Origin: Pinus tabuliformis
Lineage: Eukaryota; Streptophyta; Pinopsida; Pinales; Pinaceae
Direction: 5' to 3'
Length of the DNA: 64,000 nucleotides
Assembly (NCBI GenBank): GCA_031772625.1
Contig: CM062819.1
Span: 1,234,938,955-1,235,002,954 of the forward strand
The notes under the pieces are model-generated. The model ran no database searches, was not told the origin of the DNA, and saw nothing but the letters and a program-made list of their open reading frames with translations. Shown here piece after piece: positions 34,352-45,480 of this stretch. Each line of letters begins with the position of its first letter. Position 1 is the stretch's first letter. A program made the translations under genes and the position numbers.

Positions 34352-35718
34352 TGCTGGGTTCCATTTTTTTATGTTATTATAGTCACATTACCTATATTTT
34401 GACTGTATTTTCCATCCATATATCTCCTGTATCATCCATAATTACTTGAAATTGACCATGTCACGTAGATTTATCATTTACTTTATATGAATTAAATTTT
34501 GGCAAAAGTTTGACATTAAAATTAATTTTTTAGCAGAAACTACAAGATGTTAGAACTTCCCGTAATAGCTCCATGGTTTTCATATATGTAGGACAACTGG
34601 AAGAAATTCGAAAGTTTATGGGTAATACTCATTCTACAAGGATGGTGAAACACCTATTTTTCTCTCGAAAGGGTTCACAGATGTGCCTGGTCAATGCTAG
34701 TCAAACTAGGCCACTTATGCAATAAAAATCCCTTGTTTTGAGCACAAAATTAGGGTAGTTTTGGATTTTGAGGGATCCCAAATTCTAGTGGTAAGAAGGA
34801 TGAATTTGACCTGTTAGCCTTCATCTAGGATTTTCATAGATACATTTGAGCATTTGCAGTCATTTGGTTACAAAAACACTTGTATAAATATGTAGGATTT
34901 GAGGTAGAAAGACACATTATGTCATGTTATGCTTGATGAACTATTGCTACTTGGTTGAATTCAAAGTTTCTCATGTCTTCATTGTGCTTAATAGATGATG
35001 CTTAGCTTGTTCTTCAAGTTCTTTAAGTTGGTTTTCAACTTAAGTGTGAAAACAAAGCGTGGAGAGCCCCCATTGCCAAGCGTGTGCACTTGTTTTTGTA
35101 TGGTTTGATCTTTTAATTTGCTGCAATTTCATTGTGTTAATTTATTATGCATTACAGTAATATTTGACACTATTGGCTGTTGTTATGCTTGACAAGAAGT
35201 ATTATGAAGTGACCTCCTATAAAGGAGCTTGATATTCCTTTCATTCTCAATGGTTAAAATTGTCAAAATTGTTGCAATTTCATTGTGTTAATTTATTATG
35301 CATTTAAGTATTAATTGAAAATATTTGCTGTTGTTATGCTTAGTATTATGAAGTGATCTCGTGTAAAGGAGCTTGATATTCCTTTCATTCTTAATGGTTA
35401 AAATTGTCAAAATTGCTCATTTTGGTCAAATTTATTATGTGTGGTTGGATTGTTTAAATTTGGTTAATTGGTTATTTGATTGATAGTAATTGATGGTATA
35501 AAATTGTTGATTTCATCAATGGAAGGTTTTTGAATCCATCTCCTGTAAGGGAGATTGAAGTTTTCTTGGTAACAATGCTTAAGATCTCAAGCTAGTTAAA
35601 GTGTTAATTTTTCAAAATTAGTCTCTAAACCATAGATTTTGGTGTGCTTCTAAGTTCACAAATTCCGGATTGATAATAAAATTTATGATCTAATTTACAC
35701 CCATAAATTGGAATGACA
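34352..35718 (+). repeat. Element C 3' LTR
   Basis: It starts TGCTGGGTTCC and ends AATGACA, followed by AACAT. It aligns with 6,250-6,363 plus 26,863-28,119 and confirms that A is an insertion. It contains the internal duplication near 35,124-35,410. Confidence 0.88.
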
Positions 35719-35723
35719 AACAT

Positions 35724-36422
35724 CACTCCATTTGTGGCTTGGATGTCTACACCGTGATTATGACTTGTATCAAGTATTGTCTTGTGGTATGGTGATTCGT
35801 AGAGCACACTTATGTGGATCTCTCTTACATTATGACAAAGAATCACATTGTGTATAAACTCGTATTTGTTAATTTGATGGATCATTTACATATATTTATG
35901 AGTATATGGCTTGGATTGCATCCCCATGGCTTGCGATTACTCTTGTGATCGATATACTATATATCTATGACTCTGAGGGGCTCAACATTACAATAATGGC
36001 ATGGTGATCTTTGTATTGCCAGTTGCTTCACATACATAACACGGTGGTGCCATTATATAATTTTGGGGGATTTTCAGTCAATGACATTGTGACCATGCCC
36101 ACTGAATACTCTGAAGTGATATTCATATAATTGTTATGATGTGGAATTCCGACCTGACTATAAGGATTGTCTAAGTATCTGGAATTATCATGGCATGCAT
36201 ATTGTTATCATACATATCACATATTCTTTTGGTTTTGGTTTGTTATATGATTTTTTATGTGGCTCGATGAATCTCTATGATTCACAATGATAGCTTGATG
36301 GCTTGAGAACAATTATCAACATAAAAACAATTGAAGACATATGATAATGTCTTGTTCTCTATGTTTGATTGGAAGTGTGACGATGATTTATACAAAAATT
36401 ATGTATGACTGTGACCTACAGT
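35724..36422. other. Flanking DNA between C and D, no recognisable feature
   Basis: An AT-rich stretch with an 86-codon minus-strand frame (35,625-35,885) that overlaps the C LTR end and has no recognisable domain. I see nothing else supportable. Confidence 0.4.
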
Positions 36423-36427
36423 ATATT

Positions 36428-37036
36428 TTATCTATGTGGATATTGGTGGCCACCCACCTATTCCACTTGGACCCCCACCATTTTTTCTTTCAGTTTCCTT
36501 AATTGTAGCACAATTTACTATTTTTGTCAGTTTTTTGGGTCCTGAACTTCTAGAGCCGTTTTGAGGCCCTAAATGACATTTTTTTGGAAAATAGAAAATC
36601 CCAAAACCATAAGTGTTTACAGTCAAAATTTGTAGTCACCGGATAGATCTTTCTAACGAGGTATTGTGCGTGTTAAACGAAGATCGTATGCCAAAGTTAC
36701 AACCTTGAGAAGTTGATGTACCAATTTACCCTAATGGGGCCCACAGACTTTTGGCGTTTCATCTCCTGGTGTTAGGTTTTTGGATTTATAGGGTTTTCCA
36801 TTGTTTCTCAATAATAAATGGGCCTTCGAGCCTCATTGTAACACAATTTAGAAGGCATGTAGCCTCCCCATCTCTTCTCAGAGATAAGCTACCATCACCT
36901 GAGCTAGTTTATTTCCATTCTGCATGTAAACAATTTCTAGTACTTTGTTATTAATGGATTGAAGTTTTTTTTTCACTGTATCTTTGTATTATGTTTATAT
37001 CTGTATTTCATTTCATTTCTTCACAAATCTAGATTA
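36428..37036 (+). repeat. Element D 5' LTR
   Basis: It aligns with 58,141-58,755 and with the solo LTR at 2,267-2,896. The terminal TG/CA are mutated here (TTATC...GATTA). The frames at 36,432-36,626 and 36,751-36,954 are LTR noise. Confidence 0.9.
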
Positions 37037-37037
37037 G

Positions 37038-37048
37038 TGGTATCAAAG
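37038..37048 (+). other. Element D primer-binding site
   Basis: TGGTATCAAAG, one base after the LTR, is the tRNA-iMet site with one change from TGGTATCAGAG. Copia element F inserted seven bases downstream of it. Confidence 0.85.
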
Positions 37049-37055
37049 AAATATA

Positions 37056-38228
37056 TGTTGAGATTGCAACAAGATGATGGAGCTTAGTGAAAAGAGTCGC
37101 CTTCACTAAGTGGGCCCGTAGGCAAATTATGGCGCAAGTTCTATTTTTGGATCCCAGCAGGGATGATCACAACAGGAGTGACCACAGCAGGGATGATCAT
37201 AGCAGGAGTGACCACAGCAGGAGTGATCATAGTAGGAGTGACCACAGCAGGAGTGATCATAGCAGGAGTGATCAAAGTCTATTTTTAGACTGGTTGTCCA
37301 AAATAGAAAAGTCAAATATTATTGTCTCATAATAATATTTGGACTATAAACTTGATCTTATTCTCTTGGAGCACTTTAGTTTGAGCTACAGATGTGGCCC
37401 ATGTAGCTGTTAGAAGGAAGTACACTTTTCTTATGAGTCAGTTGAGTTGTTGCATGCATGACTTCAGTTAGAACTCAATCAGTTGAGTTTGGTCGAGTTG
37501 ATTGTGGAGTTGATGGAGTTGTGTTCAGTTTGACTTGGTTAAACTAGTTGTAGTTAGTATAACTACAAATAGACTAATGATGAGTTGTTAAACTAATTAT
37601 TAACTCATAATACAACTATAGAATACATCAGTTAACTCAGTTGCATGTCAGTGCATGTTCAGTTCAGCAGGGACAGGTGTTAGAGAATCAGATTGCTATC
37701 AGTTGTGACTATAGTTGTGCATCAGATCTTGCACAATCAAGGGATTGAGTATGCCAATGAGTTTGTTCATGTATTTGCCCAGTATTATAGCCTCTACTCA
37801 CGTCTTAAACAATGTGAGTGATTGTTTGGAGGTGAAATACGAGTTTGGTAAACCATTCTCATTCATTCTTGAGCATGTATTGAGCAGTGGAGGCAGGCAA
37901 GTAGTGGAATAGATTTGGAGATCAGATCTTAGCTGTATTGTGTGTAACAGGTGGAGCTGGTACTAGATTGCTTGTGATAAGCATTGTACTTTGTAATGTT
38001 ACATGGTCTCAATCATTAATATACAGATAGTTATGGTTTTTAGCGAGATGCTTTCCCTAGGTTACATACTGTGTTAATGTGTGAATGCTCTTGATGTTTT
38101 ATTGTTATTGATGCTGCTATATTGATGATCAACGTAGAGGAGCTTATGTATTGTGTATGTATTCCGAAATTGTACATGATCAGGATAATCTCCATTGAAT
38201 ATGTGTTAAATTATTCAAAATTTCTACA
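37056..38228 (+). repeat. Element F 5' LTR
   Basis: It starts TGTTGAG and ends TTTCTACA. It contains a 15-base minisatellite (37,160-37,279) and many AGTTGAGTT words at 37,440-37,520. The 65-codon frame 37,715-37,912 lies in the LTR and recurs only partly in the other copy. Confidence 0.95.
37160..37279 (+). repeat. 15-base minisatellite, eight units, in the F 5' LTR
   Basis: The unit is GGAGTGATCATAGCA with C/T variants. Because 15 is a multiple of three, the array is open in both directions (S-R-S-D-H on plus) and creates spurious frames at 37,087-37,332 and 37,127-37,315. Confidence 0.95.
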
Positions 38229-38283
38229 TGGTATCACAGCGAGCTAGATAATTGTAGAAAAAGTTTCTACATGGTATCAGAGC
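38229..38283 (+). other. Element F primer-binding site, present twice
   Basis: TGGTATCACAGC begins at 38,229, directly after the LTR. A second, perfect TGGTATCAGAGC begins at 38,272. Both are preceded by TTTCTACA, so the LTR end plus primer site is duplicated over about 43 bases. The 3' LTR ends at the position equivalent to the first copy. Confidence 0.9.
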
Positions 38284-38515
38284 TGTTGATCATCAGATCT
38301 ACTATTCAGGAAGTGTTTATATTCTATTTCTTCAGGCAGAGTCTATAATCAGGCCAGGTAGCCTCTAGATTCATCCTTCCTTTGGAAGGTGAGATATCCG
38401 GTGAATGCCCATACAGTCAATATCTGTACGAGAAATATTGTGTTCTCACGAATCTTAGATCCGGGGCAGTTGAGTTGGAGCTGGTGGAAATCGAATTTGC
38501 AGCAATGTTGTTAAA

Positions 38516-38833
38516 ATGTCTTTCAACAGATTGCAAATGTTATTCCAAAGCAAGAGCGACCTGGCACTCAAGGATAAAATCAGAAACAATAAAGGTGAGA
38601 ATGGATCTTCATCAAAAGTATCTGATGAAGAGAATTGCGCTTTGGCTACCAAAGCAAAGAAAGGGAAGAGCAAGAAAGCTTCTCAGTCTGGTGCGAAAGG
38701 CAAGAAGCAGGATATGTCCAAGGTGAAGTGTTTTCACTGTCACCAGCACGGACACTATGCCACTAATTGTCCACAGAAGAAGAAGAACAAGCAAGCTGCT
38801 GGATCTTCAGCAGGAGAGGCTCTAGCCTCATAG
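38516..38833 (+). pseudogene. Element F gag, C-terminal remnant with zinc knuckle
   Basis: The frame begins MSFNRLQMLFQSKSDLALKD. It is rich in K and S, then carries CFHCHQHGHYATNC (C-x2-C-x4-H-x4-C), the copia nucleocapsid knuckle, and ends at TAG (38,831-38,833). Only about 105 residues remain. The large N-terminal capsid part is missing between the primer site and 38,516, where I see only leader-like sequence. The protease frame continues in the same register after the TAG. Confidence 0.85.
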
Positions 38834-39535
38834 TTTGAGCTTGATTTTTCATTGATTGCATGCTTGGTTTCAAGTGTGATGGGATCGGTGTGGTTCTTGG
38901 ACAGTGGTGCGTCTTTTCACATGACGGGAGATAGAGATTTGTTCTCTGATCTGGAGGACAAAGATCTTGGAGTGCACATCGAGATGGGTGATGATGGTAG
39001 ATACAGTGCGACCGGTATCAGTACCATTTCCTTTGAGAGGGAGTCTGGTAAACCCTTCGTATTGAAGGAAGTCATGCATGTTCTAGGATTGAAGAAGAAT
39101 CTCATCTCAGTGGCGATGTTAGAAGACAAGGGGTATGATTTTATTTTCAGCGAGGGAAAGGCCTTCCTGCGCAGGAAGACAACTAGTGAGACCCGAAAGA
39201 TAGGGGTTCGAGTGAGGAACCTTTATCAGTTGCATGTAGATGGATGCGCAGTAATGGTAGGCAAGGCAGAAGGATTGGTGAGCCGGGATGATGGCGAGTT
39301 GTGGCACAAGAGATTGGGTCACCTTCACCATGGAGCCTTGAAGATATTGCAGCAGATCACTACAGGGCTTCCTAAAGGCACACTTGCGCAGTCAGATCAG
39401 TGCAAGGGGTGTACTTTGGGGAAGTTTGTGAAAGCCACCTTTCACGAGAAGGATAGTTGCACCACGACGATCCTTGAGAGAATTCACATAGACGTGTGTG
39501 GACCTTTCTCAGCTGCTTCGACAACAAAACACAGG
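38834..39535 (+). pseudogene. Element F protease and integrase N-terminal part
   Basis: In frame with gag, the sequence shows the protease active site WFLDSGASFHMTGD (catalytic D intact) and KKNLISVAMLEDKGYDF. The GAG-pre-integrase zinc region follows as LWHKRLGHLHHGAL then CKGCTLGK (H-H-C-C). The integrase core opens with HIDVCGPFS, its first acid. A frameshift near 39,530 ends this frame. The open frame runs to 39,664, but its tail past the shift is not integrase. Confidence 0.9.
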
Positions 39536-41697
39536 TATTATGTGATTTTGTTGATGATTTCTCTCATAAGTGCTGGATCTTCTTCATGCAGAAGAAGAGC
39601 GAGACATATTCAAAGTTCTGTGAATTCAAAGCACTGGTCAAGAAGGAGTCGGGGAAGAAGGTGAAGGCTCTTAGGAGTGATAATGGTGGTGAATACATCT
39701 CGGACGAGTTCAATGATTTCAGCAAGGTAGAAGGGATTTGAAGAGAGCTCATAGCTCCCCATAACCCACAGTAGAACGGGGTAGCTGAGCGAAAGAACAG
39801 AACGATTGTGGGTGCTGCACGGGCAATGTTGCATGATCAGGGCCTACCCCTTCACTTGTGGGCGGAAGCATGCAATACAACAATTTATGTGCAGAACCAT
39901 TGTCCTCATAGGATACTTGGCATGAGTACACCCGAGGAGGCTTATTCTGGTAAGAAGCCTAATCTTTCTCATTTGAGGATTTTTGGTGCTAACATTTACA
40001 TGCATGTGACGAAGGATGCCAGGAAGAAGTTGGAGCCGACCGCAGAGGTTGGGATATTTGTGGGGTACACTGATACACCCCACAACTATCGTGTATATTT
40101 GCCAGACATTGGTAAAATGGTTGTGCGACGGGATATAAAATTTCAGGAGGAGAAAGCCATGAAGTGTTCGCTTGAGAGGGAGCTACACTTGCATGTAGAT
40201 GAGGAGCTATTAGTTCCTAAGGATGAGCTTCAGGATGTGAATCAGCCACAGGACGAGGTTCATGGAGTGGAAGAGACCACTCATGCAGCGCCAACCATCA
40301 GAGGGCGAAAGCGCTTGACAGAAGCTGAGCGACTGACTCAAGATGCAGAGAAAGTTGTAGGACCACCTACAGCCCAATGCAGGCAGAGACAGTCACCTGA
40401 TCAGTACACTGGATACATGGCTCTTATGAGCAAGTGTGTTGTGATTGAGCCATCCTCTTTCGAGGAAGCTGTGGAGGATCCCGCATGGGTAGACGCCATG
40501 GTGGAAGAGTATGATTCTATTGTCAGAAACAGTGCATGGGATATTGTTCCTAGACCGGAAGGGAAATCAGTGGTGGGTTCGAGATGGATCTACAAAGTTA
40601 AGCAGGCAACTGACGGGAGTGTAGAGAAGTACAAGGCAAGATTTGTTGCCCAAGGCTTTTCACAGATAGAGGGGATCGATTATGAGGAGACCTTTGCACT
40701 TGTCGCAAGGTATTCTTCCATACGGATGATTCTTGCTCTCTCAGCACAGATGGGATGGCACATTCATCAGATGGATGTGAAGACTGTGTTCCTCAACGGA
40801 GTCATTGAGGAGGAGGTGTACATTGAGCAACCCGAAGGCTTTGAGGTCTTCAGCAGCGAGTCACATGTGTGCAGGCTCAAGAGAGTGCTGTATGGGTTGA
40901 AGCAAGCACCACGTGCTTGGTACACACAGATAGACAACTATTTCACAGGACTTGGATTCTCCAAGAGCGATGCGGATCCTAACCTATACCAGATTGTGGT
41001 GGAGGGTAAGTTGCTTATCATTGTACTGTATGTTGATGATTTGATTCTAACGGGTGATGAGCTGTTGATACTGTCATGCAAGAAGGATCTTGCTACAGAG
41101 TTTGAGATGAAGGATTTGGGCCTCCTTCACTATTTCCTAGGATTGGAAATATGGCAGCATAGTGGTGGACTGTTTTTTTCTCAGGACAAGTATGCTCGGG
41201 AGATACTGGAGAAGTTCAACATGCATGGCTGCAAGCCTGTTGATACTCCTCTTCCTGGAGGTTGGAGGAAGGAGGATTCCAATTCGGGAGAAGAAGTGGA
41301 TGCCACTGCTTATCGACAATTGGTGGGGTCGCCGATGTATTTGGTCAATACACGACCTGATATATGCTATGCAATTAACCAGCTTTCACAAGCTATGGTT
41401 AAGCCTACTAAGCTCTTCTGGAAGGCAGGCAAGCATGTATTGCACTACTTGAGAGGCACATTGGGATATGGCTATTGGTACAGACAGGAGAATGTAGATT
41501 GGGCAGGGAGCTCAACGGACGACATTAGGTACCATCATATCAGAGATTGTGTGCAGCGGAGGATCATGTTGCTTTCATACATTCCAACGGAAGATCAGGA
41601 TGCTGATATTCTGACGAAGGCTCTCACCAGGAGCAAATTCGAATACCACCGAGACAGGATAGGGGTTTTTGATAATCCATATCTTGTCAAGAGGGAG
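39536..41697 (+). pseudogene. Element F integrase core, reverse transcriptase and truncated RNase H
   Basis: From the shifted frame, integrase continues with DDFSHKCWIFFM and RSDNGGEYIS (second acid). A TGA (39,739) and a TAG (about 39,772) follow, then NGVAERKNRTI (Glu). The long frame from 39,808 carries the integrase tail, then reverse transcriptase: GSRWIYKVKQ, YEETFALVARYSSIR, DVKTVFLNG, LYGLKQAPRAWY and the intact YVDDLILTG box. RNase H reaches VDWAGSSTDD and jumps to IRYHHIRDCVQ at about 41,523. This is an in-frame loss of roughly 65 residues that removes catalytic positions. It ends QDADILTKAL. Confidence 0.92.
41689..41697 (+). other. Element F polypurine tract
   Basis: AAGAGGGAG directly precedes the 3' LTR start TGTTGAG at 41,698. 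Confidence 0.85.
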
Positions 41698-42858
41698 TGT
41701 TGAGATTGCAACAAGATGATGGAGCTTAGTGAAAAGAGTCGCCTTCACTAAGTGGGTCTGTAGGCAAATTATGGCGCAAGTTCTATTTTTGGATCCCAGC
41801 AGGGATGATCACAGCAGGAGTGACCATAGCAGGGATGATCACAGCAGGAGTGACCATAGCAGGAGTGATCACAGTAGGAGTGACCATAGCAGGAGTGATC
41901 ATAGCAGGAGTGATCAAAGTCTATTCTTAGATTGGCTGTCCAAAATAGAAAAGTCAAATATTATTGTCTCATAATAATATTTGGACTATAAACTTGATCT
42001 TATTCTCTTGGAGCACTTCAGTTTGAGCTACAGATGTGGCCCATGCAGCTGTCAGAAGGAAGTACACTTTTCTTATGAGTCAGTTGAGTTGTTGCATGCA
42101 TGACTTCAGTTAGAACTCAATCAGTTGAGTTTGGTGGAGTTGATTGTGGAGTTGTCAGTTTGACTTGGTTAAACTAGTTGTAGTTAGTCTAACTGCAAAT
42201 AGACTAATGATGAGTTGTTAAACTAATTATTAACTCATAATACAACTATAGAATACATCAGTTAACTCAGTTGCATGTTAGTGCATGTTCAGTTCAGCAG
42301 GGATAGGTGTTAGAGAATCAGATTGCTATCAGTTGTGACTATAGTTGTGCATCAGATCTTGCACAATCAAGGGATTGAGTATGCCAATGAGTTTGCTCAT
42401 GTATTTTCCCAGTATTATAGCCTTTGCTCACGTCTTACACAGTGTGAGTGATTCTTTGGAGGTGAAATACGAGTTTGGTAAACCATTCTCATTCATTCTT
42501 GAGTAGGTATTGAGTAGTGGAGGCAGGGAAGCAGTGGAATAGATTTGGAGATCAGATCTTAGTTGTATTGTGTGTAACAAGTGGAGCTGGTACTGGATTG
42601 CTTGTGATAAGCATTGTACTTTGTAATGTTACATGGTCTCAATCATTAATATACAAATAGTTGGGGTTTTTAGTGAGATGCTTTCCCCGGGTTACATACT
42701 ATGTTAATGTGTGAATGCTCTTGATGTTTTATTGTTATTGATGCTGCTATATTGATGATCAACGTAGAGGAGCTTATGTATTGTGTATGTATTCCGCAAT
42801 AGTACATGATCAGGATAATCTCCATTGAATATGTGTTAAATTATTCAAAATTTCTACA
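41698..42858 (+). repeat. Element F 3' LTR
   Basis: This 1,161-base LTR pairs with 37,056-38,228. It lacks 12 bases near 42,150 relative to the 5' copy. The minisatellite is at 41,802-41,921, again eight units. Confidence 0.95.
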
Positions 42859-42954
42859 ATATACTCTTTCTCGGTCTTTATGTGCATGTCCCCAACGAGG
42901 TTATGGTATAAGGAGTTAGGGCTCAAACTCGTTGAACCTTTTCAAGACTAACCT

Positions 42955-44040
42955 CACCGACCCCGACGGCCTCCCATGGCGGAAGAAAATAAAGATGAGG
43001 GAGCAGGAGAGCCTTTAAAAATATTTCTCGAAGAATCTCTCGAGTGACAAAGGAATGCAATGATGGAAAACTTTGCCCAAATCCTTCGGTGGATGCCCAT
43101 AGGTGACACATCTTCATCCAAAAACCACTCTGGAGGTGCCAATCCCTTTAAGGTACAAGTCAACCTTGACATTCCCATTTTTGAAGGCTAGACATATGCA
43201 GATATCGTAGATAAATGGTTAAATCGATTGGAAGGATATTTTTCGGTTCATGATTTTTCCAATAGGGAAAAGATTACTTTTTCACTCCTCAAAGCTGGCC
43301 CCCACGTCAAGGACTGGTGGGAAATCTACTGTGAGAAGAGGGATGAGAGGGAACCCTTAATGTTTTCAGCTACACCCACTTGGAATTCTTTCTAAGACCC
43401 ATCAAGGAACAATATTGCGTTGTCAGGAGCAATGAAGATAAGTGCATAAAGTGGATCACACTGGGACAGGGAAGGGACCAAGACATGCCAGAGTTCACAA
43501 ATATTTTTCATACCCTTCACACAAAGTTGGGTATCAAGGATTCTGAGCGGCATCTAGTAGTCAAGTACTACAGTTGTCTACACAAACACACCTAGGACAA
43601 GATGGAGTTCCTGGACATCTCCTCGTTTGACGTTGCCTATCGATACGTTGTCAACATCGTGCAGAAATTAAAAAAAAGAAGTGATAATTTGGATTTGTGA
43701 ATCTGAAGCAAGGGAAAGGCTCCTCCAAATCCCAGAACAAAGGACAAATCCAAGACGGGGTGACCCAGGACAACCTGTCGAAGCCGCAAGTAAAGAACAA
43801 CACCACAAAGACAAAGAGGGACACATGAAAGTTTTTTGAGTTCCATAAGAGCCCCACTCACAACACAAGTGAGTGTTGAGGCAAGCAGTCACTGGTGGTT
43901 GAGTTGAAGGCTTCAAAGTCAAATGCATGTTACAACTCTGAGTCAGAACCCGACAAGGGAAATGACAAAGGGAAGAAGATTATTGATGCGGAGGCTAACG
44001 TCATCGTTTCCACCTCTAAGGTCTAGAAGATTGAACTCGA
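42955..44040 (+). pseudogene. Element D gag relic
   Basis: Decayed Gag in several frames on the plus strand. KWLNRLEGYFSVHDF, KDWWEIYCEKRDEREPLMFS and PTWNSF are capsid-core segments. Then FTNIFHTLHTKLGIKDSERH lies in the frame at 43,380-43,595. Lysine-rich sequence follows, but the zinc knuckle is not clear. At least five stops and two frameshifts are seen. Minus-strand frames at 43,637-43,928 are shadows. Confidence 0.8.
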
Positions 44041-44049
44041 ATATACATA

Positions 44050-44470
44050 GGAGGGGGAGCGTCTCTTCCACTCACATATGTGGGTGGAGGTTTCTTTGTT
44101 GCAATTCATTGCTGATAGTGTGAGCCAAAAGAAACTATTTTTAACAGATTTTGTGAAGCAGTTGGGCCTACCAACCACACCACACCCGATTTCGTACACC
44201 ATCAAGTGGCTTCACCAAGGATGATATCTCTACGTTAGACAACAATGCCACCTTCCCTAGAACATCAAGCCCTTTGTAGATGAGGTATTGTGTGATGTTT
44301 CTCCTCTTGAAGTTTGTGATGTATTATTAGGACAACCATACTTGTGGAAGCTTCATGCTATGTATGATTTTAGGCCTCTCACACTTATTATTACTTTGGA
44401 AAATAAGTTATATAGGATACCAAAGGCAACCCTACCTACTTCCAACTCTTTGATCTTTGCTAAGCAATGA
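44050..44470 (+). pseudogene. Element D protease relic
   Basis: The C-terminal part is clear in the frame 44,288-44,470: CDVSPLEVCDVLLGQPYLWK, matching the D-V-L-L-G-x-P-Y-L motif of gypsy proteases. The upstream active-site region (about 44,110-44,150) reads ADSVSQKKLF where D-S-G/A-S-Q is expected: an Asp is present but the motif is degraded. Confidence 0.65.
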
Positions 44471-44699
44471 AGTAAGATACTCTCCTAGACTGAGAAATTT
44501 GTTTTCTTTCTGATTCACTCTCAAAGTAAGGGGAAGATCATGGCCACATCCATGGCCCCTGGGAAAGGTTCCTCCATGCAGAAGAAGTAGGTGGATAAGG
44601 TTGTGGAATAATATAGGGACATCTTCTCCTCACCCATAGGGGTACACCCTTGTACTGTCAGGTCAAGAATTTGATTGATCTGACTCCTAGAAAACCTCT

Positions 44700-45480
44700 A
44701 CCCAATGGACCAATATACCACCATTCCATTATGGAAAATGAAGATATCAAGCAGTCAATCTAGGAGTTGTTGTAAAAAGAGCACATCCAACCAAGTTCCT
44801 CTCCCTATGGGAGGCCGATTGTACTTGTACAAAAGAAGGATGGGACTTGGAGGCTCTACATTGATTATCAAGCAATGGACAATCACTATCAAGAACAAGT
44901 ATCCAATCCCACAGATTGATGACCTTATGGACCAACTCAAGGGGGCCAAGTATTTCAACAAAATCAATCTTAATTCTGGCTATCACTAGGTTCCAATATA
45001 GTCCACAGATGTATGGAATACCGCCTTCAAATCCAAGGGAGGCCTTTTTGAATGGCTGGTCATGCCCTCCAGGTTAAGAAATTCCCCTACTATTTTTATG
45101 AGGTTGATGGATGACATCTTGTGAGCCTTCACCAACTCATTCGTAGTTTTTATTTGGATGACATCCTCATCTTCAACAAGAGTTGGGAGGAGCACTTGCA
45201 ACACATTCGACAGGTCCTTCAAACCCTGTAGCAGCACAAATTGTGTGCCAACTTGGAGAAATGCACCTTTGGCATGAGCCAAGTCCAATATCTGGGTTAC
45301 ATCATAGATGAGCAAGGTGTGCATGTGGATCCAGCCAAGATCCAAGTCATCCAGGATTGGCTAGCCGTGACCACTCTAATAGAGCTTCGCAACTTTTTGG
45401 GCCTTGCAAATTTTTATCGGAGTTTTGTGTTGGGATTCTCCCATATCACTTGGCCTTTAAGTTAGATTACCAAGGTCCGA
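44700..45480 (+). pseudogene. Element D reverse transcriptase relic
   Basis: Segments in order: [60 protein letters not shown], the catalytic box FYLDDILIF near 45,150 (in a shifted frame), then the frame 45,241-45,465 with CTFGMSQVQYLGYII and ELRNFLGLANFYRSFV. The order is that of Ty3/gypsy reverse transcriptase and is closest in wording to B among the elements here. Many stops and shifts. Confidence 0.85.

Larger units (their letters stand above)
6250..35718 (+). mobile_element. Element C: LTR retrotransposon without recognisable pol, interrupted by element A
   Basis: The 5' LTR is 6,250-6,363 joined to 26,863-28,119, and the 3' LTR is 34,352-35,718; each is about 1.37 kb. Flanks are AGCAT (6,245-6,249) and AACAT (35,719-35,723), a target duplication with one change. 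Orientation is plus, from the primer site after the 5' LTR and the G-tract before the 3' LTR. Without A the element is about 9.0 kb. The 6.2-kb interior carries a 5' ORF region, about 4 kb of apparently non-coding DNA and a 3' accessory ORF. I see no protease, reverse transcriptase, RNase H or integrase motifs, so it is probably non-autonomous. Confidence 0.8.
37056..42858 (+). mobile_element. Element F: Ty1/copia retrotransposon
   Basis: This 5,803-base element has LTRs at 37,056-38,228 and 41,698-42,858 and perfect ATATA on both sides (37,051-37,055 and 42,859-42,863). The order is primer site, partial gag, protease, integrase, reverse transcriptase, RNase H, which is the copia order. By eye the LTRs differ at about 43 of 1,160 positions (about 3.7%) plus a 12-base deletion, with transitions dominating, so F is the youngest complete element here. 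A gag deletion, one frameshift, three stops and an RNase H deletion make it defective. Confidence 0.95.

Noticed and set aside
37160-37279. Short regular repeats resembling a CRISPR array
   Set aside because: The units are contiguous with no spacers, lie in a plant LTR, and are duplicated in the paired LTR.
37087-37332. Open frame with repeated S-R-S-D-H units (and its minus-strand partner)
   Set aside because: It is produced by a 15-base minisatellite in the F LTR and recurs in the other LTR. A period divisible by three keeps frames open on both strands.
43637-43928. Three minus-strand frames opposite the D gag
   Set aside because: They are shadows of the plus-strand gag, whose capsid motifs are recognisable.
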